Positions 51,662 through 60,858 of a DNA stretch of 61,109 nucleotides are shown in pieces. The DNA lies in contig PLRU01000089.1 of NCBI GenBank assembly GCA_003164045.1, positions 701 through 61,809 of the forward strand. The letters run 5' to 3'. The notes beneath the pieces were generated by a model. It made no database searches and was not told the origin of the DNA. It saw nothing but the letters and a program-made list of their open reading frames with translations. Source of the DNA: Candidatus Lustribacter telmatis. Lineage in GTDB: Bacteria; Vulcanimicrobiota; Vulcanimicrobiia; Vulcanimicrobiales; Vulcanimicrobiaceae. Every line of letters starts with the position of its first letter. Positions within the stretch are counted from its first letter, which is position 1. The position numbers and the translations under genes are program-made.

Positions 51662-52939
51662 CTGCGCAGTTACGACGTCGTCGTAGCCGGCGGCGGCGCG
51701 GCCGGAGTGGCCGCTGCCGTCGCCGCCGCGCAAGCCGGCGCGTCGGTTGCGCTGATCGAACGTGCGCCCTACCTCGGCGGCGCGGCGACGCATAGTAACG
51801 TGCTCACGTACTGCGGGTTCTGGACGCAAGCCGATCCGGCCGTGCAAATCGTGCGCGGCGTCGGTGACGATGTGCTGCGCGAAATCGAAATACTCGGCGG
51901 CGATGCGACGCCGGTACGCACCGCATCGAACGTCGTCATCGCGCTGCTCGATCCCGAGATCGTGAAATTCGCGCTGGATCGCATTTGCGAGCGGGCAGGC
52001 GTTGACGTGCTGCTGCACGCGACGTTGACCGACGCCACGCTCGCCGGCGACCGCATCGCCTCGGTTGCAGTGTACGATCACGGCGGCACGGGCTGGATCT
52101 CCGCGCATGCGTTCGTCGATGCCAGCGGCGATGCCGACCTCGCTGCGCGCAGCGGCGCCGGCGTGCGGTATGGCGGACACGACGGTGCGGTGCAAAACGG
52201 CACCCTTGTCGTCCGCTTCGGCGGGATCGAAGCGGACGCCGACACGAGCCGTACGGCGTGGGAACGCGCGGTGCGCGCGGCCAAAGCGCGCGGGCTCGAT
52301 GCGCTCACCAAAGAACACGGGCTCGTCATTCGCATCCCCGGTTCGAACGACGTCGTCGCGTATCTCGCGGACGAAGCATACGATGTGCGCGACGTGCGCT
52401 CGCACGCCGCGGCCGAGCGGCGGGGACGCCGCCAAGCGTGGCAGTTGCTCGATGCGATCCGCACGCTGCCCGGCCACGCAGCTGCGTACATCGTGACGAC
52501 CGGCCCGGCGATCGGCACGCGCGAGTCGCGGCACGTCGTCGCGCAACGGCCGCTCACCGAAGCGGAGGTCGTCGGCGGCGCGACATTCCCCGACGCCGTC
52601 GCAGTCGGCGGCTGGCCGGCCGAACACCACCCGGGTCCCGGGCTGCCGAATCGCTGGATTCGTATCAAGGACGACGGCGCCTACGAAATTCCGCTCGGCA
52701 CGCTGCACAGCGCCACGCACGCGAATCTCTTCGCCGCGGGGCGCACGCTCGACGCCGACCCCTATGCGTTCGCGTCGCTGCGGGTGATGGGGACGGCTTT
52801 TGCAACCGGCCAGGCGGCAGGCGTCGCGGCGGCGCAGACTGCACGTAACGGCGTGACAAAAGCCGAGCATGTTCGCAGCGAACTCGTACGTCAAGGCGCG
52901 CTGATCGCAGCGCCGCAACCCGAAAGGACCCTCTCGTGA
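51662..52939 (+). CDS. FAD-dependent oxidoreductase
   Basis: About 425 residues of the FAD_oxidored group. The N-terminal FAD fingerprint is LRSYDVVVAGGGAAGVAAAV, followed by ALIERAPYLGGAATHSNV; the C-terminus has FAAGRTLDADPYAFASLRV and the AFATGQAAGVAAA cofactor end. That fingerprint starts only if translation begins at CTG 51662, four bases after the FAH stop: an in-frame TGA lies at 51635 and the next ordinary start, GTG 51707, comes after the GxGxxG motif. Family members include fumarate-reductase-like and aminoacetone-type enzymes; substrate unknown. Its stop overlaps the SBP GTG. Confidence 0.84.
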   Translation: MRSYDVVVAGGGAAGVAAAVAAAQAGASVALIERAPYLGGAATHSNVLTYCGFWTQADPAVQIVRGVGDDVLREIEILGGDATPVRTASNVVIALLDPEIVKFALDRICERAGVDVLLHATLTDATLAGDRIASVAVYDHGGTGWISAHAFVDASGDADLAARSGAGVRYGGHDGAVQNGTLVVRFGGIEADADTSRTAWERAVRAAKARGLDALTKEHGLVIRIPGSNDVVAYLADEAYDVRDVRSHAAAERRGRRQAWQLLDAIRTLPGHAAAYIVTTGPAIGTRESRHVVAQRPLTEAEVVGGATFPDAVAVGGWPAEHHPGPGLPNRWIRIKDDGAYEIPLGTLHSATHANLFAAGRTLDADPYAFASLRVMGTAFATGQAAGVAAAQTARNGVTKAEHVRSELVRQGALIAAPQPERTLS

Positions 52940-53904
52940 CGAATCGTCAACACTTTCTCGCCGGCGCCGCCGCCCTCGGCACCGCAGCCGCGCTGCCGAC
53001 CGTCGCCCGCGCGCAAAGCGGCAAAGCCCTGACGATCGGCTACGTTCCCTCGACGCTCTTCGCGCCGGTGTTCGTCGCACAAGAGCGCGGCTATCTGCAC
53101 GACGCCGGCTTCAACGCGACGCTGACGCCGATCGTCGCCGGGCAAGACGCGATGGCGCTCGTCGCGCAGAGCCAGATGGACGTTGCGACCGCCGGCCTTT
53201 CGGCCGCGTTCTTCAACGCGATCAACCGCGCGCTCGACGTGAAGTTCGTGGCGTCGACCGGCTATCAGCCGGCCAAGGGTCATCCGACCGCGCTGATGAT
53301 GCGGCAAGATCTCTACGATGCCGGCGCGCACGACGCGAGTTCGCTCAAGGGCAAGAACGTCGGCTGGCTCGGCAACGCGGGCGCGACGTCGGGCTACTAC
53401 GTCGCGTTGATCTTGCGCAAATTCGGTCTGACGATCAAAGACATCACCGCGCTCAACATTCCCGCGCCCGATCAGCAAGTTGCACTCGAACACAAAGCCG
53501 TCGATGCGATGTTCTGCGCGGCACCGTTCACCGCGCTCTTCGCCGAGAAAAAGCTCGCGCAAATCGTCGGCAGCGCGCCGGTGGGAATCTCCGGCACCGG
53601 CATCTTCTTCGGCCCGACCCTGCTCAACGATCCGCCGACCGCAAGCGCCGTGATGAAAGCGTTTCGCCGCGGCGCCGCCGACATCGTGGGCAGCGGTTAC
53701 CTCAAGCCCGAAAACCTTGCAGCGATGGCCAAGTACACGGGCCAACCAGTCGACTTGATCAAGACCACCGACCGCTACGACTTCAAGCCCGACCTGCGCA
53801 TCGATCGAAACACGCTGCTCGACATGCAGAACGAATTCATCACCCAGGGCATTCTGGCATATAAGACGCCGTTGCCGGATGCGAAGCTGATCGGGAAGTT
53901 CTAA
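52936..53904 (+). CDS. NMT1/SsuA-like ABC substrate-binding protein
   Basis: 322 residues with an export signal (RQHFLAGAAALGTAAALPTVARAQS). The fold is shown by LTIGYVPSTLFAPVFVAQERGYLHDAGF, LVAQSQMDVATAGLSAAFF and a ligand-site segment PAPDQQVALEHKAVDAMF. The GTG overlaps the stop of the FAD enzyme (GTGA). It belongs to the FAH-FAD-SBP-ADH operon and is another SBP here without a permease or ATPase. Likely binds the compound degraded by the operon. Confidence 0.87.
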   Translation: MTNRQHFLAGAAALGTAAALPTVARAQSGKALTIGYVPSTLFAPVFVAQERGYLHDAGFNATLTPIVAGQDAMALVAQSQMDVATAGLSAAFFNAINRALDVKFVASTGYQPAKGHPTALMMRQDLYDAGAHDASSLKGKNVGWLGNAGATSGYYVALILRKFGLTIKDITALNIPAPDQQVALEHKAVDAMFCAAPFTALFAEKKLAQIVGSAPVGISGTGIFFGPTLLNDPPTASAVMKAFRRGAADIVGSGYLKPENLAAMAKYTGQPVDLIKTTDRYDFKPDLRIDRNTLLDMQNEFITQGILAYKTPLPDAKLIGKF

Positions 53905-53905
53905 C

Positions 53906-55030
53906 GTGCGCACGCGCGCCGCAATTCTCCACGAACTCGGGCTGCCGCAACCGTACGCGCAGAGCCGCCCGCTGCGGATCGAAGAGATCGAGTTCGATTC
54001 GCCCGGCCCGGGCGAGGTCGTGGTGAAGATCTCCAGTGCCGGATTGTGTCATTCCGATCTCTCCAACCTCAACGGCACGATGCCGAAGGAGACGCCGCTC
54101 GCGCTCGGCCACGAAGCGGCCGGTGTGGTCGAAGAAGTCGGCGCGGGCGTCACCTACGTGAAGCCGGGCGATCACGTGCTCTTTGCGTTCGTTGCGATGT
54201 GCGGCGAGTGCGCGATGTGCATCGCGGGGAAACCGGCACTGTGCATTCCGGGCCATGCCGCGAACCGCGCCGGCGGCGTGCTGCGCGGCGGCACGCGCTT
54301 CCGGCTGCACGGCAAACCGGTGTATCACCATCTCGGCGTGACCGCGTTTGCCGAACGCACGGTGTGCGCGCAAGAGTCGCTGGTCAAGATTCCCGACGAC
54401 GTGCCGCTCGAATTTGCGGCCGTGTTCAGTTGCGGCTGCCTCACCGGCCTTGGCGCCGTGTTCAACGTCGCGCAAGCGCGGCCCGGCATGACGATCGCGA
54501 TCTTCGGCGCGGGCGGCGTCGGGCTGATGGCGCTGCTCGGCGCCGTGTGCGCGGGCGCGACCGCCATCGTGGTCGATCCGCTCCAGCACAAACGTCAGCT
54601 GGCGCGCGAACTCGGCGCCGCACTCACGATCGACCCGAATGCGGGTGATCCGGGCGCGCAGATCAACGAGGCCCTGGGAATTTTGGGCGTGGATGTTGCC
54701 ATCGAAGCGACCGCGCACGCGCCCGTCGTGATGCAGGCGCTCGCGGCGACGATTCCCGGCGGTACGGCCATTGCGCTCGGCATCACGAACCCGGCGGCCA
54801 CGATCGCGCTGCCGCCGCTGATGATGGTCGGCGCCGAACGCACGTTGCGCGGCAGCTTCATGGGCGCGTCGGTTCCGCGTCGTGACATTCCGAAGTACAT
54901 CGGCCTTTGGCGCAGTGGCAAGTTGCCCATCGAGCGGCTCCTCAGCGGCACCATCGGCCTCGACGGTCTCAACGAAGCATTCGATCGGCTCGCCGCGGGC
55001 GAGGTAATTCGCACCATGTGCATCGCATGA
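53906..55030 (+). CDS. Zinc-dependent alcohol dehydrogenase
   Basis: 374 residues of the medium-chain dehydrogenase family. Catalytic zinc ligands are C48 (GLCHSDL) and H69/E70 (GHEAAG); structural zinc cysteines are C99, C102, C105 and C113. The cofactor motif GAGGVGLMAL begins near residue 194. The long loop after the structural zinc resembles class III or NDMA-dependent alcohol dehydrogenases. It oxidises an alcohol to an aldehyde or ketone. It follows the SBP by one base and precedes the transhydrogenase genes by 10, linking NADH formation with NADPH supply. Confidence 0.9.
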   Translation: MRTRAAILHELGLPQPYAQSRPLRIEEIEFDSPGPGEVVVKISSAGLCHSDLSNLNGTMPKETPLALGHEAAGVVEEVGAGVTYVKPGDHVLFAFVAMCGECAMCIAGKPALCIPGHAANRAGGVLRGGTRFRLHGKPVYHHLGVTAFAERTVCAQESLVKIPDDVPLEFAAVFSCGCLTGLGAVFNVAQARPGMTIAIFGAGGVGLMALLGAVCAGATAIVVDPLQHKRQLARELGAALTIDPNAGDPGAQINEALGILGVDVAIEATAHAPVVMQALAATIPGGTAIALGITNPAATIALPPLMMVGAERTLRGSFMGASVPRRDIPKYIGLWRSGKLPIERLLSGTIGLDGLNEAFDRLAAGEVIRTMCIA

Positions 55031-55040
55031 GGGTGGAGTC

Positions 55041-56186
55041 ATGAAAATCGCCGTCCCCCGTGAGCGAGCCCCGGGCGAACGCCGCGTCGCGCTCGTACCG
55101 GACACCGCTGGAAAATTCGTCAAAGCCGGGATCACCGTTGCGGTCGAACGCGACGCCGGGCGCAGCGCGGGTTTCCTCGATGAGGCCTACGCCGCCGCCG
55201 GCGCTACGATTGCCGCCGACGAAGCCGCGACGGTAGCCGATGCCGACATCGTCGTGCGCGTCAACAAGCCCAGCGACGCCGAACTCGACGGCCTCAAGCG
55301 CGGCGCGATCCTCATCGGTTTTCTCGCGCCGCTCGGTGACCCGCAGTCGGTCGAGCGCTACGCGACGCGCGGTCTCACCGCGCTGAGCATGGATGCGATC
55401 CCGCGCACGACCAAAGCGCAAGCGATGGACGCGCTCTCATCGCAAGCGAACATCGGCGGCTACAAAGCCGCGCTGATCGCGGCGAGTACGCTGGCGAAGT
55501 TCTTCCCGATGCTCACCACCGCCGCCGGCACGATCAAGCCCGCCAAAGCGCTGATCATTGGCGCGGGCGTCGCCGGTCTGCAAGCGATTGCGACCTGTCG
55601 CCGGCTCGGCGCCGTCGTCACCGCGTACGACACGCGGCCCGTGGTCAAGGAACAAGTGCAGTCACTCGGCGCAAAGTTCTTGGAGATCGATGTCGGCGAG
55701 AGCGGCGAGGGCCAGGGCGGTTATGCGCGCGAGCTCTCGGCCGAAGCGATCGAGAAGCAGCGTCTCGGCATGATCAAAGCGATCGGCGCAGCCGACGTCG
55801 TGATCACGACGGCCGCCGTGCCCGGACGCCGCGCACCGATTCTCATCACGAAAGACGCGGTCGCCGCGATGGCGCCGGGCAGCGTGATCGTCGATCTCGC
55901 CGCCGAAACCGGCGGCAACTGCGAACTCACGGTGACGGGCGAGACGATCACGAGTCCCAACGGCGTGACGATCGTCGGCACGGTCAACCTGCCGTCGACC
56001 GTCGCGACTGACGCCAGCCAGCTCTATTCGAAGAACGTCCAGACGCTACTCGAGTACTTCATCAAAGACGCCGTCATTGCGCTCGACATGACCGATGAGA
56101 TCATCGCCGGCACCACGCTCGTCCACGACGGCACGATCGTGCACAAGCCGACGCTCGACGCACTTGCGGCAAAGGGGAGCGCATGA
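55041..56186 (+). CDS. pntA: NAD(P) transhydrogenase, alpha subunit part 1
   Basis: 381 residues: the AlaDH/PNT N-terminal domain (KIAVPRERAPGERRVALVPDT) and the NAD-binding domain (IGAGVAGLQAIATCRRLGAV). This is the soluble NAD(H)-binding domain I of proton-translocating transhydrogenase, encoded apart from the membrane part as in Rhodospirillum. A GAGGGTGGAG-like ribosome-binding stretch precedes the ATG. Its stop overlaps the next ATG (ATGA at 56183). Confidence 0.94.
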   Translation: MKIAVPRERAPGERRVALVPDTAGKFVKAGITVAVERDAGRSAGFLDEAYAAAGATIAADEAATVADADIVVRVNKPSDAELDGLKRGAILIGFLAPLGDPQSVERYATRGLTALSMDAIPRTTKAQAMDALSSQANIGGYKAALIAASTLAKFFPMLTTAAGTIKPAKALIIGAGVAGLQAIATCRRLGAVVTAYDTRPVVKEQVQSLGAKFLEIDVGESGEGQGGYARELSAEAIEKQRLGMIKAIGAADVVITTAAVPGRRAPILITKDAVAAMAPGSVIVDLAAETGGNCELTVTGETITSPNGVTIVGTVNLPSTVATDASQLYSKNVQTLLEYFIKDAVIALDMTDEIIAGTTLVHDGTIVHKPTLDALAAKGSA

Positions 56187-56488
56187 CCGACCATTTGCTC
56201 ACCGAGATCACCGTCTTCATTTTGGCGGTGTTCGTCGGCATCGAGGTGATCGGCCGCGTGCCGAGCACGCTGCATACGCCGCTGATGTCGGCCACCAACG
56301 CGATCCACGGCATCGTGCTCGTCGGGGCGATCCTCGTCGCCGGTTTGGCGTTCGCGCCGCTCGGCCCGGTCGTCGGTTTCATCCTGATCGTACTCGCCTC
56401 GCTCAACGTGTTCGGCGGATACACGGTGACGGAACGCATGCTCTCCATGTTCCGCCCGCGGCCGGTCGTCGCAAAGAAGGACGACTAG
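56183..56488 (+). CDS. pntAB: NAD(P) transhydrogenase, alpha subunit part 2
   Basis: 101 residues with three membrane helices (TVFILAVFVGIEVIG, AIHGIVLVGAILVAG, GPVVGFILIVLASLN) and the conserved TVTERML end. It is the short membrane segment of transhydrogenase found as its own subunit in three-gene pnt systems. It lies between pntA part 1 and pntB with a one-base gap to pntB. Confidence 0.92.
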   Translation: MTDHLLTEITVFILAVFVGIEVIGRVPSTLHTPLMSATNAIHGIVLVGAILVAGLAFAPLGPVVGFILIVLASLNVFGGYTVTERMLSMFRPRPVVAKKDD

Positions 56489-56489
56489 C

Positions 56490-57902
56490 ATGGAAGTGGT
56501 CGCGCAATATGCGACTTGGTACAACGTCGCCTACCTGATTACGGGCATCCTGTTCATCCTCGGTCTCAAGTACATGAGCTCGCCGAAGACCGCGCGTTTC
56601 GGCAATCGCCTCTCGATGGCCGGCATGCTGATCGCCCTGATCGCAACGTTCGCGCAGGGCGTCGTGCAGTGGCCCGTGATCATCGCCGGGCTCGTCGTCG
56701 GCGCTGCCGTCGGGATCTATTTCGGCAAGGCCGTCAAGATGACCGCGATGCCGCAGATGGTCGCGATCTTCAACGGCTGCGGCGGCGGCGCCGCGTCGCT
56801 CGTGGCGATGGGCGAACTGATGAAGACCCTCTCCGCGGTCAACGGCAGCCCGCTGCCGTTCGACTTCACGTTCACGACGATGCTCACGGCCGTCATCGGC
56901 GCGCTGAGCTTCTCAGGCTCGATCATCGCGTTCCTCAAACTGCAAGAACTGATGACGGGCCGCCCGATCACCTATCCCGGTCAGCAGATCGTCAACGCGC
57001 TGGTGCTGATCGCCATCGTTTATGCCGCCGTAATGGTCATCATCAATGGCCCGAATCCGCTGATGAATTTCGGCATCGCGCTGGTGCTAGCGCTCGTCCT
57101 CGGCGTGCTCTTCGTACTGCCGATCGGCGGGGCGGACATGCCGGTCGTGATTTCACTGCTCAACTCGTTTACCGGACTCGCCGCCGCATCGACCGGCTTC
57201 GTGCTCAACAACAATGTCTTGATCATCTCGGGCGCGCTGGTCGGCGCGTCGGGCACGCTGCTCACGCTGCTGATGGGGAAAGCGATGAACCGCTCCGTCA
57301 CCAACGTGCTCTTCGGCGCGTTCGGTTCGGTGCAGTCGTCGAGCGCCGCGGCAAGCGGCGGAAGCGGCGCCGAGGTCCGTTCGGTGACCGCCGAAGATAC
57401 CGCAGCGCTGCTGGCGTACGCCAGCCAAGTGATCATCGTGCCGGGGTACGGAATGGCGGTCGCGCAAGCGCAACACTCGATTCGCGAACTCGAGGATTTG
57501 CTCGAGAAGCGTGGCGTCGAGGTGAAGTACGCGATCCACCCCGTCGCCGGCCGCATGCCCGGGCACATGAACGTGCTGCTCGCGGAAGCCAACGTGCCGT
57601 ACACCTCGCTCTATGACATGGACGACATCAACCCGGAGTTCGAGCGCACGACCGTCGCGCTCGTTGTCGGCGCGAACGACGTGACGAATCCGGCGGCACG
57701 CACCGACAAGACCTCACCGATCTACGGCATGCCGATCCTCGACGTCGACAAAGCGGAGAACGTCATCGTGCTCAAACGCTCGATGAAATCCGGCTTCGCC
57801 GGAATCGACAACCCGCTCTACGAAAACCCGAAGACGGCGATGCTCTTCGGCGATGCGAAAAAGTCGATCGATGCCGTGAACAACGCGCTCAAACAGCTTT
57901 AA
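56490..57902 (+). CDS. pntB: NAD(P) transhydrogenase, beta subunit
   Basis: 470 residues: eight or nine membrane helices followed by the NADP-binding domain III, with VIIVPGYGMAVAQAQHS, HPVAGRMPGHMNVLLAEANV and VGANDVTNPAARTDKTSPI, all diagnostic. The complex drives NADH to NADPH hydride transfer using the proton gradient. It ends the operon begun at 50791 or at 55041, and overlaps the convergent MFS gene by 14 bases. Confidence 0.95.
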   Translation: MEVVAQYATWYNVAYLITGILFILGLKYMSSPKTARFGNRLSMAGMLIALIATFAQGVVQWPVIIAGLVVGAAVGIYFGKAVKMTAMPQMVAIFNGCGGGAASLVAMGELMKTLSAVNGSPLPFDFTFTTMLTAVIGALSFSGSIIAFLKLQELMTGRPITYPGQQIVNALVLIAIVYAAVMVIINGPNPLMNFGIALVLALVLGVLFVLPIGGADMPVVISLLNSFTGLAAASTGFVLNNNVLIISGALVGASGTLLTLLMGKAMNRSVTNVLFGAFGSVQSSSAAASGGSGAEVRSVTAEDTAALLAYASQVIIVPGYGMAVAQAQHSIRELEDLLEKRGVEVKYAIHPVAGRMPGHMNVLLAEANVPYTSLYDMDDINPEFERTTVALVVGANDVTNPAARTDKTSPIYGMPILDVDKAENVIVLKRSMKSGFAGIDNPLYENPKTAMLFGDAKKSIDAVNNALKQL

Positions 57903-59082
57903 CCGGCGCCTTCGGCTCCATCACAAACAACACCACCAGCAGCAGGCCGAAGGCGCCGCCGGTGGCGGCGGTTGCCGGCCAGCCGCCGTAGAAAAACGTC
58001 ACGCCGGCGAGGAGCGAGCCGATCGCGCCGGCGACGAAGATGCTCGTCATGAAGACGGCGTTGATGCGGCCGCGCGCCTCGGGATCGATGCCGTAGATCA
58101 CGCGCTGCGCGAGGATCTGACTGCCTTGCGCGGACGCATCGAGCGCGATTGCTGTGAGTACGAGCGCACCGATAAACGTTGCAGCGACGGCCCAGCCGCT
58201 CAACGCAAACGCTGCGACGATCGTCAGGTAGAACGCGGCCATCGCGGGGCGCGTGAAGCCGCGATCGGCTAGGCGCCCGGCGATCGGCGCCGAGAGCGCA
58301 CCGCCGGCGCCGGCAAGTGCGAAGAGTGCGATCTCACGTTGATCGTAGTGGAACGTTTGCGTGAGCACGAGTGGAACGGCCGTCCAGAACAGGTTGAACG
58401 TGCCGAACACGATCGCTTGAAACGCGGCGCGCCGCTGCAGCACTGGGGTCGTTACCAGCAGATGCCACGACGAAGCGAGGATCTGCCCGTACGACATGTT
58501 CGGCTGCGGACGCCGTTCCGGCAACGTGAACCACAGCACGACAAAGATGCCTACGCCAACCGCGGCCGAGCAGCCGAAGACCGCGCGCCAACCGAAGGCC
58601 GACGATATCAGGTTCGCTACGGGACGCGCGAGCATGATGCCGGTGATCAGTCCGCCCATCACGTTGCCGAGCACACGGCCGCGCCGTTCTTCGCGCGCAA
58701 GATGCGCGGCGAACGGGACGATAATCTGCGCCCCGACCGCGCACACGCCGACGACAACCGATGCGATGAGAAACGTCGCAGCCGACGTCGACAACGCAGC
58801 GCCGCACAAGCCGACCACGGTACCCGCAACGCTGAGCAAAATCAGTCGCCGGTTTTCCATCAGATCGGCGAGCGACACGAGTAGGATCAAACCGGCCGCG
58901 TAGCCGAGCTGCGTCAGCGTAACCGTCAACCCGGCGAGTCCCGCATGCAGGCCGAGCGCCGGACTGATGACCGTCACCAGCGCTTGCGCGTAGTAGAGGT
59001 TGGCCACGAGCGCTCCGCACGAGAGCGCAAAGACAAACGTTAACGCCGGCGAGATGCCGTCGGCGCTGCCCTGCGATTTCAC
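57889..59082 (-). CDS. MFS transporter
   Basis: 397 residues with twelve hydrophobic helices and a DLMENRRL loop after helix two (LVSLADLMENRRLILL). The drug/solute antiporter style (LYYAQALVTVISPALG, GRVLGNVMGGLITGIMLARPVANL) resembles YdeR/YfmO-type or arabinose-efflux carriers. Its ATG overlaps the stop of the dehydratase small-subunit gene (ATGA at 59079), so it is the third gene of a coupled operon and might move the acid that the dehydratase acts on. Confidence 0.85.
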   Translation of the reverse strand: MKSQGSADGISPALTFVFALSCGALVANLYYAQALVTVISPALGLHAGLAGLTVTLTQLGYAAGLILLVSLADLMENRRLILLSVAGTVVGLCGAALSTSAATFLIASVVVGVCAVGAQIIVPFAAHLAREERRGRVLGNVMGGLITGIMLARPVANLISSAFGWRAVFGCSAAVGVGIFVVLWFTLPERRPQPNMSYGQILASSWHLLVTTPVLQRRAAFQAIVFGTFNLFWTAVPLVLTQTFHYDQREIALFALAGAGGALSAPIAGRLADRGFTRPAMAAFYLTIVAAFALSGWAVAATFIGALVLTAIALDASAQGSQILAQRVIYGIDPEARGRINAVFMTSIFVAGAIGSLLAGVTFFYGGWPATAATGGAFGLLLVVLFVMEPKAPVKAV

Positions 59083-59573
59083 CCGCGCGCTTTGATCAGA
59101 CCGCGACGTTCCAGCTCAGGGAAGATTCCGCCGCCCGTCATCAACTCCAGCAAATGTGCGGGGACCGGTGTTAGGGGTAGCTGCGCGCCGTTCACTTCGT
59201 TCATGACCGTCCAGGTATCGGTAGAGATGCGCGCGGTTTGGTTTTCGGCGAGGAGTCCGGTTACGCCGGGACACGCGAACGCGCAGAACCCGTAGTTCAC
59301 GGCATTTCGAAAAAAGAGGCCGTTGAGCGATTCGGCTAGCACGCACGCGATGCCGAGCGCGCGCAGCGATTGCGCGGCGGGGCGGCTCGAGCCGGTTCCG
59401 AAATTCGTTCCCGCCACGATAATATCGCCGGGCGTGACAAGCTCCGACCAGCCCGGGCGGTTCGCTGAGAACACGGCTAGCGCGCGTTGGCGCGGCGTTG
59501 CGGATTGCATGCCACCAGGCGCAATGACGTCAGTGTTGACGTCGTCGCCGAACGTCCACACCTTGCCGGTCAA
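59079..59573 (-). CDS. Isopropylmalate dehydratase-like small subunit
   Basis: About 164 residues from TTG 59573 (TTGA overlap with the large subunit). The swivel domain has VWTFGDDVNTDVIAPGG, the GTNFGTGSSRPAAQSLRALGI segment and the loop NGLFFRNAVNYGF. The short length is that of the archaeal/LeuD2 type rather than the 200-residue enterobacterial LeuD. With the large subunit it would hydrate/dehydrate a 2- or 3-substituted malate. No other leucine gene (leuA, leuB) is nearby, so a catabolic role (such as methylmalate-type or citraconate conversion) is possible. Confidence 0.85.
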   Translation of the reverse strand: MTGKVWTFGDDVNTDVIAPGGMQSATPRQRALAVFSANRPGWSELVTPGDIIVAGTNFGTGSSRPAAQSLRALGIACVLAESLNGLFFRNAVNYGFCAFACPGVTGLLAENQTARISTDTWTVMNEVNGAQLPLTPVPAHLLELMTGGGIFPELERRGLIKARG

Positions 59574-60820
59574 ACGAGAACCTCGGCGGCTTCCGTAATA
59601 TATCCGGCGATCGCAGCAGCGGCGACCGTCGCGGGCGAGGCCATGAAGATCTTCGCGCTCGCCGCGCCCATGCGGCCCTTGAAGTTGCGCGTACTCGCGG
59701 TGATGCACACGTCGTTCTCACCGAGCACGCCCATGTGTCCGCCCGAACACGCGCCGCACGTCGCGGGCGTGACGACGGCGCCCGCCTCCATGAGCGTCTG
59801 CACGTAGCCGGCGCGCATCGCGTCGCGAAAGATCGCCTGCGTCGATGGCGTGACGACGAAACGCACGCCCGGCGCTACGTGTTTGCCGGCGACGACGCGC
59901 GCGGCTTCGGCCAGATCGTCGAGCGTGCCGTTGGCGCACGAGCCGATGAACGCTTGATCGATGCGCTGCCCGGCCACGTCGCCGATCGGCACGGAATTGC
60001 GGATGACCGCGTCGGGCAGTGCGACGAGCGGACGGATCGCACCGAGGTCGATGGTCCGGCGCGCCGCATAGACGGCATCGGCGTCGGGATACTGCGGCTC
60101 GAAGGCCGCAGTCGTGCGCTCGCGCACGTAGGCCAGCAGCGTTTCGTCCGCTTCGAAGACGACGAACTCGGCGCTGAGTTCCGCCCCCATCGTGGCGAGC
60201 GTTGCGCGCGCGTTCATGCTCAATCCCGCGAGGGCGCTCCCGCCGAACTCGACGTTCTGATTCGTGTGGTCGCCATACGTCCTGGCGATGTAGAGAAACA
60301 GATCCTTCGGCGATATGCCGGGCGCTAGCGTTCCCTCGAGATCGTAGCGCACGGTCGAACCGACTTGGAACCACGTCGTTCCGGTCGTCACCGCATAGAG
60401 CATTTCCGGGCCGCCGACGCCGCGCGCCGCGCAGTTGAGCGCACCGCCGGCGCACGTGTGCGAATCGCCGCCGACGAGCAGCGATCCGGGCAGTGCATAG
60501 GCATGTTCGGCCACGATGTTGTGCGCGATGCCTTGATCCGATCCGACGTCGTGAAAGCGTTCGATGCCGAACCGTTTCACAAACGCGCGGCCGAGCTGCT
60601 GCGCCGCCGCGCTGCGCTTCGATGCCGCCGGCACGTGATGATCGAACACGACGACGACCCGGCTCGCATCCCAGACCGAGAGCATCTCGTGCGAGAACAT
60701 CTCGAACGTCATGTCGCTCAGCACGGCGACATCGACGTTCACGATCGCGAAATCTCCGGCGGCAACGCGCTCGACGCCGCTCGCTCGCGCCAAGATTTTC
60801 TCGACAATCGTCATTGCCAT
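59570..60820 (-). CDS. Isopropylmalate dehydratase/aconitase-family large subunit
   Basis: About 416 residues. The 4Fe-4S ligands are the cysteine in IGSCANG and the two in TCGACSGGHMG. HDVGSDQGIAHNIVAE, VGGDSHTCAGGA and YAVTTGTTWFQVGST are the usual active-site loops. Size and order suit the archaeal LeuC/homoaconitase subgroup. The ATG at 60820 gives MAMTIVEKILARASG, the common start of the family. Its stop overlaps the small-subunit TTG. Divergent from a truncated SBP gene at 60859. Confidence 0.88.
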   Translation of the reverse strand: MAMTIVEKILARASGVERVAAGDFAIVNVDVAVLSDMTFEMFSHEMLSVWDASRVVVVFDHHVPAASKRSAAAQQLGRAFVKRFGIERFHDVGSDQGIAHNIVAEHAYALPGSLLVGGDSHTCAGGALNCAARGVGGPEMLYAVTTGTTWFQVGSTVRYDLEGTLAPGISPKDLFLYIARTYGDHTNQNVEFGGSALAGLSMNARATLATMGAELSAEFVVFEADETLLAYVRERTTAAFEPQYPDADAVYAARRTIDLGAIRPLVALPDAVIRNSVPIGDVAGQRIDQAFIGSCANGTLDDLAEAARVVAGKHVAPGVRFVVTPSTQAIFRDAMRAGYVQTLMEAGAVVTPATCGACSGGHMGVLGENDVCITASTRNFKGRMGAASAKIFMASPATVAAAAIAGYITEAAEVLV

Positions 60821-60858
60821 CGCGAAAATCCGCATTCGGGGATGACCCACCCCCTCCT

